Program-made: the position numbers and the translations under genes | Assembly: GCA_002436105.1 (NCBI GenBank) | Contig: DIXU01000020.1 | Location: 124,001 to 188,000, forward strand | From: Candidatus Aminicenantes bacterium UBA6072 | Lineage (GTDB): Bacteria > Acidobacteriota > Aminicenantia > UBA2199 | DNA: 64,000 bases | Reading direction: 5' to 3' | The notes under the pieces: generated by a model | Told to the model about the DNA's origin: nothing | The model's input: only the letters and a program-made list of their open reading frames with translations | Database searches by the model: none | In this document: positions 9,217-16,125 of the stretch, one piece after another | How positions within the stretch are numbered: the stretch's first letter is position 1 | Layout of the letters: each line of letters starts with the position of its first letter

Positions 9217-10158
9217 TCAGGAAAAGCTGACCCGGTTCTTGCCTTTTTTCTTGCTGCGGTACATCAGCAGGTCGGCGCGCTCGACCAGGGTGGCGCGGGT
9301 GTCGCCCTGGCGCGCCAGCGTCGCTCCTGCCGACAGGGTGACGCTCACCGCCTCGCCCTGCACCCAGAATACCGAGCGCTCGACCAGCAGGCGGAGCTTC
9401 TCGGCGATGCGCCTCATGTGCCGCAGATCGATGTTGCGCAGGATGACGATGAATTCCTCGCCGCCCCAGCGCCCGGCCTGGTCGATGGAGCGGATGTTGT
9501 GCTGCAGGGTGCGGGCCACGGTCCGCAGGGCCATGTCGCCGACGCGGTGTGAAAAACGGTCGTTCAGCTTCTTGAAGTCGTCGATGTCGAAAAAGATCAC
9601 GCCCAGCGGCCAGGAAAAGCGCCGAAACTCCTCGAGCCGACCCCGCAAGAAGGTTTCGCAGTAGCGGCGGTTGGCCAGGCCGGTCAGCCGGTCGTTCATG
9701 GCCATCTTTTCCATCTGCCACAGGCGCGCTTCCAGGCCGGGCTTCTCGGAAATGTCGCTGAACAGCTCGGCGGCGCCCGCGACGTTCCCCGCCGCATCCA
9801 GCAGCGGGAAGACGCGCACGCGCACCGGGACGCGGTGCCCGTCGCGATGGTGCAGGAACACATCCCCCTGGCGCGGCTTGCCGTCCCGCAGCGCATGGGC
9901 CAGGGGGCAGCCGCCCAGGCACAACTGCCGTCCGCGGGCGTCGACATGGATCAGGATATTGGCCGAGCAGTTCTGGCCCAGGACCTCGGCACGGGAATAG
10001 CCGCTGATCCTCTCGGCGGCCTTGTTCCAGTAGGTGATGCGCCGCTGGCGATCGGTGAAATAGATCCCCTCGTTGACCTCGTCCAGCAGGTGCTGTAAAG
10101 GGATTTCCCAAGCCGCCGCGGCTGCAGGCGCCGGCAGCGGCCCCGGACGTCTGCTCAT
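9217..10158 (-). CDS. PAS-GGDEF diguanylate cyclase
   Basis: This 313-aa soluble protein has an N-terminal PAS domain (about 22-140, beginning VNEGIYFTDRQRRITYWN) and a GGDEF domain (about 150-313). The active-site loop is intact as WGGEEFIVIL (near residue 231), and an RSID sequence sits five residues before it, matching the RxxD inhibitory site by which cyclic di-GMP represses its own synthesis. The PAS domain contains a Cys pair (LCLGGCPLAHAL) seen in many PAS domains attached to GGDEF proteins. The product should make cyclic di-GMP from two GTP. The start overlaps the stop of a 98-aa gene by 4 nt (ATGA), so the two are translationally coupled. Confidence 0.93.
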   Translation of the reverse strand: MSRRPGPLPAPAAAAAWEIPLQHLLDEVNEGIYFTDRQRRITYWNKAAERISGYSRAEVLGQNCSANILIHVDARGRQLCLGGCPLAHALRDGKPRQGDVFLHHRDGHRVPVRVRVFPLLDAAGNVAGAAELFSDISEKPGLEARLWQMEKMAMNDRLTGLANRRYCETFLRGRLEEFRRFSWPLGVIFFDIDDFKKLNDRFSHRVGDMALRTVARTLQHNIRSIDQAGRWGGEEFIVILRNIDLRHMRRIAEKLRLLVERSVFWVQGEAVSVTLSAGATLARQGDTRATLVERADLLMYRSKKKGKNRVSFS

Positions 10159-10451
10159 GGGAGCTCGGGCAGGATGGCGGTGCTCTCTTCTTCCTTGGTG
10201 GCGATGTTCAGCCTCATGGTCTTGTGGATCATGTCGATGTTGACGATGGTCACCTCGACGTTCTCGTTCTTTTCCAGCGACTTGAGCTTGGTGGTGATCT
10301 CCAGGAGGTGGTCGGTGGTGAGCTGTTCGTATTTCAGCTCGGCCCGGATCTTGGCATAGTTGCCGCGGTCGAACTGGTCGATGCGCAGCACGGCGAAGCC
10401 GTAGCGGTCGAACACGTCGTAGATCAGTTGCGGATCATAGGTGCTTTGCAT
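10155..10451 (-). CDS. Small soluble protein of unknown function, coupled to the cyclase
   Basis: A 98-aa protein with mixed alpha/beta character and no signal peptide or membrane segment. The N-terminal half contains YDVFDRYGFAVLRIDQFD; the C-terminal half is charged and contains VEVTIVNIDMIHKTMRL. It lies directly upstream of the diguanylate cyclase with a 4-nt overlap and behind its own promoter, so it is the first gene of a two-gene operon. A G-rich run precedes the ATG. It might regulate the cyclase or act as its effector, but nothing in the sequence proves that. I do not recognise the family. Confidence 0.65.
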   Translation of the reverse strand: MQSTYDPQLIYDVFDRYGFAVLRIDQFDRGNYAKIRAELKYEQLTTDHLLEITTKLKSLEKNENVEVTIVNIDMIHKTMRLNIATKEEESTAILPELP

Positions 10452-10508
10452 GATCGCCCCCCCCCGGCCTGGCAAACAAAATCGTCGGCTCGCATGTTGT
10501 TCCCCCGT

Positions 10509-10537
10509 TTTATAGACCATCCATGAAAAAAAATCAA
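10509..10537 (-). promoter_or_regulatory. Promoter of the small gene/diguanylate cyclase operon
   Basis: On the minus strand: TTGATT (10537-10532), a 17-nt spacer and TATAAA (10514-10509). It lies in the divergent gap shared with the Ser/Thr kinase promoter. Confidence 0.55.
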
Positions 10538-10559
10538 TACGTGGACCCCGGCGGGCGGC

Positions 10560-10588
10560 TTGCATTATCCGGGGCCATGCTATAGAAT
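10560..10588 (+). promoter_or_regulatory. Promoter of the Ser/Thr kinase gene
   Basis: TTGCAT (10560-10565), a 17-nt spacer and TAGAAT (10583-10588). The predicted start of transcription near 10595 leaves about 13 nt before the ATG at 10608. An in-frame TTG at 10560 is the -35 box itself, not a start codon. Confidence 0.65.
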
Positions 10589-10607
10589 CCTCCCGGGACA
10601 TGGCCAT

Positions 10608-12611
10608 ATGGACAAGATCGGCAAGTACACCGTCAGCAGCGAGATCGGCCGGGGAGGCATGGGGATCGTGTACCGTGCCCTGGATCCCTACATCGGCCGA
10701 ACCGTTGCCGTCAAGACCGTGCGCCTCGACCTCCTGCGCCAGGAAACCGGAAAGGACGAGGCGCTGAAGCGCTTCCTGCGCGAGGCGCAGGCTGCAGGGA
10801 ACCTGTCGCACCCCAACATTGTCACCATCTACGAAGTCGGCGAACACGAGGGGCTGATCTACATCGCCATGGAGCATATCGAGGGCGCCAGCCTGGAGGC
10901 CATGCTGCAGCAGGGCCGAAAGTTCAGCCTGGAGGAGATCGTGCGCCTGGTCGCCCAGGTTTCCGCGGCCCTGGATTACGCCCATGGCAAGGGGATCGTC
11001 CATCGCGACATCAAGCCGGCCAATATCCTGGTCGGCGGGGATCTGAAAGTATCGATCGTCGATTTCGGCATCGCCCGCACGGCGGCGTCGACCATGACCC
11101 AGACCGGCATGCTGATGGGTACTCCGCGCTACATGTCGCCGGAGCAGATCTCGGGGAAGAAAGTGGATTCCCGCGCCGATATCTTCTCCCTGGGAGCGAT
11201 CCTGTACGAGCTGCTGACCCAGCGCAATCCCTTCGAGGGCGAGAGCATTACCACCGTGATCTACAAGATCATGCACGCCGAGCTGCCGCCCCTCAGTGAT
11301 TACGACCGGCAGCTGCCGGCGGCCCTGGACGCGGTGGTCCGCAAGGCGCTGGCCCGCGACGCCGACGCGCGCTATGCCACCTGCGCCGAGCTGCTGGCCG
11401 GGCTGCGGGGCTGCCTGCCTTCCGCATCCCCCGGAGATGCCGGCAGCGAAGGACGGGCCGGATTGGAGCAGACCCAGCTGCTGCGGAACGGCGAAAGGAC
11501 GGTGCTGCAGGCCCCGGCCGCCCGTTCGCGGCGCTGGCTGCCGGCCATGGCGGCGCTGGTCCTCTTCGTGCTGGCAGCGGTTGTGGCCGTCCGGCATTTT
11601 TCCAGGCGTCCGGCGCCCGTTCCCCCTCCCTCCGCCGCCACCCTCGAGGAGGCCCCAACGGGCAATGCCGCCGGGGAAACGGCCCAGGAGGAAGCACCGA
11701 CCCTGGCGACGGACTCCACCGCGCCCGTTGCCCCGGCCGTCGTCCCTGAGGAGCGCCCGGCCTCCCCACCCGGCAGCGCTGCCGCGAAAACAAAGCCCGT
11801 TGGGGAGGACGCGGCCGCAGAACCGCTCCCGGTCCGGGAGCAGGAGCCGCCGCCGGTTCCGGTCAAGAGCCAGCCGCCGCCAAATGCCGCGCGGAATTCC
11901 CGGGGCTTCCTGGAGGCGGTTTTTTTCAACGGCACGGCCATGGTGCAGATCCCGGCCGGAGAGTTCACGATCGGCTCGCCGCCAGGCCAGGGAGACGATG
12001 ACGAGCACCCGGCGCACAGGGTTTTCATCAGCGCGTACTGGCTGGGCAAGTCCGAGGTGACCTTCGCCCAGTTCGACGCCTTCTGCGCCGAGAGCAACCG
12101 CCCCCTGCCCAAGGACGAGGGCTGGGGCCGGGGCAGCCGGCCGGTGATCCACGTGTCCTGGGATGATGCCGACGCCTATTGCCGCTGGCTGTCGCAGAAG
12201 AGCGGCCGCCGCTTCCGCCTGCCCAGCGAGGCCGAGTGGGAAAAGGCGGCGCGCGAGAGATACCCCTGGGGCCGGAAGACCCCGGACCGCACGCTGGTCA
12301 ACATGAAGGGGCGCGACGACGGCTACGAGTTCACCGCGCCGGTCGGCGCCTTCCCGCCTGGAGCGTCGTCCTTCGGCATCCTGGACATGGCGGGCAATGT
12401 CTGGGAATGGACCTCCGACTGGTACGATGCCGGCTACTATGCGTCCTCTCCCGGGCGCGATCCGCGCGGTCCCGCCGGAGGGGAGAGCCGCTCGGTGCGC
12501 GGGGGCTCCTGGGCGAACGGCCCGGAGCTGATCCGCTCGGCCAACCGCAGCAGCGAGCGCCCGGGCAACCGCCTGAATGTCCTGGGTTTCCGCGTGGCCA
12601 TGGACGACTGA
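10608..12611 (+). CDS. Transmembrane Ser/Thr protein kinase with C-terminal FGE/sulfatase-modifying-factor-like domain
   Basis: The protein is 667 aa. The cytosolic kinase (about 8-270) is complete: glycine loop GRGGMGIVYRA, VAVK lysine, catalytic HRDIKPANIL (Asp134), DFGIA, and activation segment GTPRYMSPEQ. One transmembrane helix (about 309-330) is followed by a long Pro/Ala/Glu-rich linker, and then an FGE-like fold (about 441-667) with MVQIPAGEFTIGS, FRLPSEAEWEKAAR, MAGNVWEWTSDWY and RGGSWAN. The two active-site Cys of true formylglycine-generating enzymes, which would lie just after RGGS, are absent, so the domain is more likely a ligand-binding sensor outside the membrane than an enzyme. 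Bacterial kinases with this architecture are known. The stop overlaps the next start (TGATG). Confidence 0.92.
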   Translation: MDKIGKYTVSSEIGRGGMGIVYRALDPYIGRTVAVKTVRLDLLRQETGKDEALKRFLREAQAAGNLSHPNIVTIYEVGEHEGLIYIAMEHIEGASLEAMLQQGRKFSLEEIVRLVAQVSAALDYAHGKGIVHRDIKPANILVGGDLKVSIVDFGIARTAASTMTQTGMLMGTPRYMSPEQISGKKVDSRADIFSLGAILYELLTQRNPFEGESITTVIYKIMHAELPPLSDYDRQLPAALDAVVRKALARDADARYATCAELLAGLRGCLPSASPGDAGSEGRAGLEQTQLLRNGERTVLQAPAARSRRWLPAMAALVLFVLAAVVAVRHFSRRPAPVPPPSAATLEEAPTGNAAGETAQEEAPTLATDSTAPVAPAVVPEERPASPPGSAAAKTKPVGEDAAAEPLPVREQEPPPVPVKSQPPPNAARNSRGFLEAVFFNGTAMVQIPAGEFTIGSPPGQGDDDEHPAHRVFISAYWLGKSEVTFAQFDAFCAESNRPLPKDEGWGRGSRPVIHVSWDDADAYCRWLSQKSGRRFRLPSEAEWEKAARERYPWGRKTPDRTLVNMKGRDDGYEFTAPVGAFPPGASSFGILDMAGNVWEWTSDWYDAGYYASSPGRDPRGPAGGESRSVRGGSWANGPELIRSANRSSERPGNRLNVLGFRVAMDD

Positions 12612-13354
12612 TGGCGGCCATCACCTCCCTTAACGCCCTGGTCGAGGCCCTGCGCGACGGGGCGCCGGTCAACAAGGTCCTGCTCAACCGCTCGCGCCGC
12701 GACACGCGCATCGCGGCGGTCATCGATCTGTGCCGCCAGCGCGGGGTGGTCTTCCAGTTCGTCCCGGCCGAGGCGCTTGACCGCAAGGCCGGTGCCAGGA
12801 ACCAGGGGGTATGGGCCGAGGTTTCCCCGGTGCATTTCCGCCCGATCGGGGAGATGCTGGCCGCGGCGCGAACCGGGCTGGTCGTGGTGCTGGACGGCAT
12901 CGAGGACACGGGCAACCTGGGGGCGATCGTGCGCACGGCGGCGGCCGTGGAAGCCGACGGCATCGTATTGTCGGTGCGCGGCTCGGCGCCGGTCAACGAC
13001 ACTGCCTGGAAGACGTCGGCCGGGGCCCTGGGCAAGGTGCCCCTGGTCCAGTCGCGCAACCTGGCCCGCGACATCGATAAAATGAAGGCCGGCGGCTTCT
13101 GGGTGGCGGCCGCCGACCAGCACGCCGGCATGAGCTTCTACGATTTTGACTTCAAGGGGCCGACGGCGGTGATCCTGGGCAACGAGGGCAGGGGAGTCTC
13201 GCCCCTGCTGAAGAAGAAAGCCGACCAGCTGCTGGCCGTGCCCCATGCGCCGGCGGTGGAGTCCCTCAACGTGTCCGCGGCGGCCGCGATCATCCTGTTC
13301 GAAGCATACCGGCAGAAAAGAATGAATGGCCAAGCGACCCGGGAACCGCAGTGA
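12611..13354 (+). CDS. rlmB: TrmH/SpoU-family RNA 2'-O-methyltransferase, RlmB-like
   Basis: This 247-aa protein has the RlmB layout: a small N-terminal substrate-binding domain (NALVEALRDGAPVNKVLL ... NQGVWAEV) and a C-terminal SPOUT domain. The three SpoU motifs are present: VVLDGIEDTGNLGAIVRTA (motif 1, with the catalytic Arg), VILGNEGRGVS (motif 2) and ESLNVSAAAAIILFE (motif 3), which build the trefoil-knot SAM site. RlmB methylates the 2'-OH of G2251 in 23S rRNA; exact specificity cannot be read from motifs, so another TrmH-family target is possible. The ATG overlaps the stop of the upstream kinase gene by one base and is probably read from the same mRNA. Confidence 0.85.
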   Translation: MAAITSLNALVEALRDGAPVNKVLLNRSRRDTRIAAVIDLCRQRGVVFQFVPAEALDRKAGARNQGVWAEVSPVHFRPIGEMLAAARTGLVVVLDGIEDTGNLGAIVRTAAAVEADGIVLSVRGSAPVNDTAWKTSAGALGKVPLVQSRNLARDIDKMKAGGFWVAAADQHAGMSFYDFDFKGPTAVILGNEGRGVSPLLKKKADQLLAVPHAPAVESLNVSAAAAIILFEAYRQKRMNGQATREPQ

Positions 13355-13422
13355 GAAGCGAAACGGGTCGCCATGACCCCGTCGATCATTGAAAGTGAAT
13401 ATGTCCTGTCGGCGATTTCTGC

Positions 13423-13428
13423 TATAAT
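13423..13428 (+). promoter_or_regulatory. TATAAT box placing transcription start at the pseudopilin ATG
   Basis: A perfect TATAAT ends 7 nt before the ATG at 13435, as at the first hybrid kinase. No good -35 hexamer is seen at 16-18 nt, and there is no Shine-Dalgarno sequence. Confidence 0.55.
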
Positions 13429-13434
13429 TGAGCC

Positions 13435-13827
13435 ATGGCAAAGAAAGGCTTCACCCTGATCGAGATCCTCATCGTGGTCACCCTGATCGGCATCCTGGTG
13501 GCCATCATGGTGCCGCAGTACAAGTACTCGGTGATCCGCGCCCGCGAGGCGGTCCTGAAGGAGAACCTCTTCCAGATGCGCGATGCCATCAACAAGTACT
13601 ATTTCGACAAGAAAAAGTATCCCTCCAGCCTGGATGACATGGTATCTTCCCGCTACCTGCGCGAGGTCCCTTTCGACCCGGTCTTCAGGAAAAAAGAGTG
13701 GCAGCTGGTCATGGCCGAGCCCCTCGAGGGCGAGGACTTCGATCCCGAGCTGGCCCAGGGCGTCGTCGACGTCAAGAGCCTGTCCCAGGCAGTCGCCCTG
13801 GACGGAACCGCCTATGCCGACTGGTAA
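13435..13827 (+). CDS. Type II secretion / type IV pseudopilin, GspG-like
   Basis: The protein is 130 aa. Its N-terminus is a class III prepilin signal: a short positive leader, then the cleavage/methylation site KG|FTLIE (Glu+5 present) and a hydrophobic helix (ILIVVTLIGILVAIMVPQY). The remainder (YKYSVIRAREAVLKENLFQMRDAINKY broken by loops, then KYPSSLDDM and EVPFDP) is the signature of GspG-type major pseudopilins. A prepilin peptidase should cut after the Gly and methylate the Phe. It overlaps the following gene by 14 nt. No other secretion genes are in view, so these may serve a pilus or T2SS encoded elsewhere. Confidence 0.85.
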   Translation: MAKKGFTLIEILIVVTLIGILVAIMVPQYKYSVIRAREAVLKENLFQMRDAINKYYFDKKKYPSSLDDMVSSRYLREVPFDPVFRKKEWQLVMAEPLEGEDFDPELAQGVVDVKSLSQAVALDGTAYADW

Positions 13828-14362
13828 GCCTGCGCCTCCCGTCGCCCGGAGGCGGCGTCGCGGCGCCGCCGGCTACGTGATGATCATGCTGATGATCGCC
13901 GTGGCGGTGCTGTCGGTGCTGATGCTGATGGCCGTGCCGCTGTGGCGGACCGCGGCGCAGCGCGAGGCCGAGGAGGAGCTGATCTTCCGCGCCCGCCAGT
14001 ACGTCAACGCCATCGAGCTCTACGTCAAGAGCCACAACAACCTCTACCCGCAGGGCTTCGAGATCCTGCACCTGGAGAAATTCCTGCGCCAGCTCTATCC
14101 CGATCCCATGAGTGAAGACGGCGTATGGGACATGGTCTTCCAGGACGCCAGCGGCGCCGAGGCCAAATACCTGGTCGTTCCCGCGCGCATGGCCAAGGCC
14201 TATTTCAGCCGGGCAGTGCTGGTCGGGGTATGCTCCACGTCAACGAGAACGGCCTTCCGCGAGTATCGCGGGATGGAGAAGTACAACGAGTGGGCTTTCT
14301 ACGTCGGCGAAAAGGAGACCGAGAAGATGCCCGACATGCACTACGAAGGCGTGGCGCCGTGA
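13814..14362 (+). CDS. Pseudopilin-like protein with N-terminal membrane helix
   Basis: The protein is 182 aa. A basic leader (VARRRRRGAAGYV) is followed by one hydrophobic helix (MIMLMIAVAVLSVLMLMAVP) and a soluble domain. REAEEELIFRARQYVNAIELYVKSHNN ... YPQGFEILHL resembles the helix and first loop of pseudopilins, which I give here in pieces. The GF|TLIE cleavage motif is degenerate (GAAGYVMIML), so processing is uncertain. It overlaps the GspG-like gene by 14 nt and the lpxB start by 4 nt (GTGA), so all three are coupled. It is probably a minor pseudopilin or a membrane-anchored partner of the GspG-like protein. Confidence 0.7.
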   Translation: MPTGKPAPPVARRRRRGAAGYVMIMLMIAVAVLSVLMLMAVPLWRTAAQREAEEELIFRARQYVNAIELYVKSHNNLYPQGFEILHLEKFLRQLYPDPMSEDGVWDMVFQDASGAEAKYLVVPARMAKAYFSRAVLVGVCSTSTRTAFREYRGMEKYNEWAFYVGEKETEKMPDMHYEGVAP

Positions 14363-15537
14363 GAAACATCCTGCTGGTGGCGGCCGAGAACTCGGCCGAG
14401 ACCTACGCCGTGCAGGTGGTGAGGGAGTTCGCCGCCCACGGCGGGGAATTTCATTTCTGGGGCATCGGCGGCGACCGCCTCGAGGCCGCCGGCTTCGAGA
14501 ACGTCGTGCACAACCGCTCGCTGGCGGTAGTGGGCATCATCGAGGTCATCGCCCACCTCTGGCGCATCCGCGGCATCATGAATCGCGTCCTGCGCCAGGC
14601 GCTGGCGCGCCGGGCCGACGCCGCCCTGCTCATCGACTATCCCGACTTCAATCTGTGCCTGGCCCGGCGGCTGCACCGCGCCGGCATCCCGGTCTATTAC
14701 TATATCAGCCCCACGGTCTGGGCCTGGCGCTACGGCCGGGTGGAGAAGATCCGCCGCTGGGTGAAGCGGCTGTTCATCATCTTCCCCTTCGAGAAGCCCA
14801 TTTATGAGAAGGAGGGGGTGACATTCACCTATACCGGCCACCCGCTGCTGAACGAAGTGCGGGTGAACGAGGAACGGGGCGACTTCCGCAGCCGCCACGG
14901 CGTGGCCCCTGGCGACACCCTGCTGGCGCTGCTGCCCGGCAGCCGCGAGTCGGAAGTGCGGCTGCTGCTGCCGGAGATCCTGGCCGCCGTGCAACGGCTG
15001 CGCTGGGACCATCCCCTGCAGGTCTTCCTGCAGCGGGCGCAGAACATCCACCCCGAGCGGCTCGCTGCCGCCGCGGCCGACCCGGCAATCCGCATCGTGG
15101 GCCAGGAGCAGGGCTACGACCTGCTCAATGCCGCCGACGCGGTCATCACCACCTGCGGCACTTCCAACCTTGAGGCGGCCCTGCTCGGCGTCCCCTTCGT
15201 CGCCGTCTACCGGATCAACCGCCTGACCTATCTTCTGGGCCGGCGCTTCATGCGCATCCGGCTCTATTCCATCGTCAACATCCTGGCCGGGCGCCAGGTG
15301 GCGGCCGAGCTGATCCAGGGCGAGTGCCGGGCCGGGCGCATCGCCGAGGAGACCGCAAGGATCCTGGACGAGCCCTTGCTGCGCGATAGCATGCGCGGCG
15401 AGTTCCGGCGCATCGCGGAGAGCCTGCGCCAGGAAGAACGGCCGGCGGCGATCATCTGCCGGCAGATGATGAAAGAGTTGAAAGAAAGAAGACAGACGAC
15501 AGAAGACAGAAGTCAGACGATAGACGTTAGACGTTAG
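14359..15537 (+). CDS. lpxB: Lipid-A-disaccharide synthase
   Basis: This 392-aa GT-B glycosyltransferase has the LpxB landmarks: N-terminal ILLVAAENSAETYA, the GIGGDRLEAAGF and LAVVGIIEVI segments, DYPDFNLCLARRL, YYISPTVWAWR, FPFEKPIYEKEGV, TYTGHPLLNE, LLPGSRESEV and the late GTSNLEAALLGVPFVAVYR nucleotide-sugar site. It joins UDP-2,3-diacylglucosamine to lipid X, making the lipid A disaccharide; its presence implies LPS. The start is a GTG overlapping the upstream stop (GTGA). Oddly, the last 15 or so codons (RRQTTEDRSQTIDVRR) are encoded by a degenerate 7-bp tandem array that runs to the stop codon, so the C-terminal tail appears to come from an invading or expanding repeat. Confidence 0.95.
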   Translation: MRNILLVAAENSAETYAVQVVREFAAHGGEFHFWGIGGDRLEAAGFENVVHNRSLAVVGIIEVIAHLWRIRGIMNRVLRQALARRADAALLIDYPDFNLCLARRLHRAGIPVYYYISPTVWAWRYGRVEKIRRWVKRLFIIFPFEKPIYEKEGVTFTYTGHPLLNEVRVNEERGDFRSRHGVAPGDTLLALLPGSRESEVRLLLPEILAAVQRLRWDHPLQVFLQRAQNIHPERLAAAAADPAIRIVGQEQGYDLLNAADAVITTCGTSNLEAALLGVPFVAVYRINRLTYLLGRRFMRIRLYSIVNILAGRQVAAELIQGECRAGRIAEETARILDEPLLRDSMRGEFRRIAESLRQEERPAAIICRQMMKELKERRQTTEDRSQTIDVRR

Positions 15538-15539
15538 CA
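15491..15539 (+). repeat. Degenerate 7-bp array (GACAGAC type) overlapping the lpxB 3' end
   Basis: Seven consecutive heptamers: GACAGAC, GACAGAA, GACAGAA, GTCAGAC, GATAGAC, GTTAGAC, GTTAGCA. The period is exact and substitutions fall mainly at positions 2, 3 and 7. The lpxB stop codon lies inside the seventh unit. Confidence 0.85.
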
Positions 15540-15651
15540 GGAAAAGAAAGAGGCAGGCAGGCGGCATCTTCACAGTCCGGACCAGCGTGACGCGGAAGAA
15601 CGGAAATCGGTTTGAGGCGTTGGGCGCAAGGCACAAGGCGGAAGAAAAGCA

Positions 15652-15842
15652 ATATTAAGACGTAAATTCCAAATCTCAAGCACCAAATTCCAAACAAATC
15701 ACAAATCCCAAATTCCAATTTCCAAAACGAAAGCCCCTTTGCATGGAATTCTCTAAGTTTTGGTCATTTGAAATTTGAATTTGGAATTTGTCTGGAATTT
15801 GGAATTTGTGATTTGGGATTTAAGTCTTCGTATTGCTTCTTC
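15652..15842. repeat. AT-rich inverted element, copy A
   Basis: The left arm is built of CCAAATT/AAATTCC heptamers (15662-15729) and the right arm of GGAATTT heptamers (about 15765-15820), so the two can pair. It holds a 23-bp core (15715-15737, containing CCAAAACGAAAGCCCC) found exactly, inverted, at 61683-61705, and ends with TTTAAGTCTTCGTATT (15819-15834), also present at 61747-61762. Confidence 0.75.
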
Positions 15843-15844
15843 TG

Positions 15845-15890
15845 ACCGTGAATCGTGAACCGTCAACCGTAAACCGTCTGCCGTCAACCG
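15845..15890. repeat. Degenerate 7-bp array (ACCGTCA type)
   Basis: Units ACCGTGA, ATCGTGA, ACCGTCA, ACCGTAA, ACCGTCT, GCCGTCA, ACCG, with a strict 7-bp period. Confidence 0.8.
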
Positions 15891-15967
15891 ATTTCATCCG
15901 TTCCCTGGTTATGCGTTATGCGAAAGAACATTCGGGAAATTCGTCATGGTTATTCTTCTTTGTGTTA

Positions 15968-15988
15968 GGGCGGGTCTGAGACCCGCCC
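15968..15988. repeat. GC-rich hairpin
   Basis: GGGCGGGTC and GACCCGCCC form a perfect 9-bp stem around a TGA loop. There is no T-tract, so it is not a standard terminator. Similar hairpins lie at 46683-46706 and 46741-46762. Confidence 0.6.
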
Positions 15989-16037
15989 CTGCATTAAGAT
16001 AGATCCTGAGTCCTGAAGAGATATCCTCTTGGCTCCT

Positions 16038-16104
16038 GCTAACACGAACACTAACACTTGTCTTTGTACTGCCTCCTGCAACCACTACCACTATCACTAC
16101 CACT
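16038..16104. repeat. Degenerate 6-bp arrays (CTAACA and CCACTA types)
   Basis: CTAACA-CGAACA-CTAACA near 16039-16056 and CCACTA-CCACTA-TCACTA-CCACT at 16082-16104. The period is six, unlike the heptamer arrays nearby. Confidence 0.7.
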
Positions 16105-16125
16105 CAGCCCGGGAATTGCCTGCCG

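Larger units (their letters stand above)
15538..16125. other. 588-bp repeat-filled gap between lpxB and recG
   Basis: No credible gene. From left to right: the tail of the GACAGAC array, an AT-rich inverted element (15652-15842), an ACCGTCA heptamer array (15845-15890), a doubled GTTATGC (15908-15921), a GC hairpin (15968-15988) and hexamer arrays (about 16038-16104). The short ORFs here are repeat translations. Confidence 0.75.

Noticed and set aside
10560..10607. TTG start of the Ser/Thr kinase at 10560
   Set aside because: The TTG is part of the -35 hexamer; the kinase domain begins right after the ATG at 10608.
13355..13434. Riboswitch or attenuator before the pseudopilin genes
   Set aside because: The 80-bp gap has no convincing stem-loop with a T-tract; only a -10 box at the start codon is seen.
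15491..15890. Heptamer arrays as a CRISPR array
   Set aside because: Units are 6-7 bp with no spacers and no cas genes are nearby.
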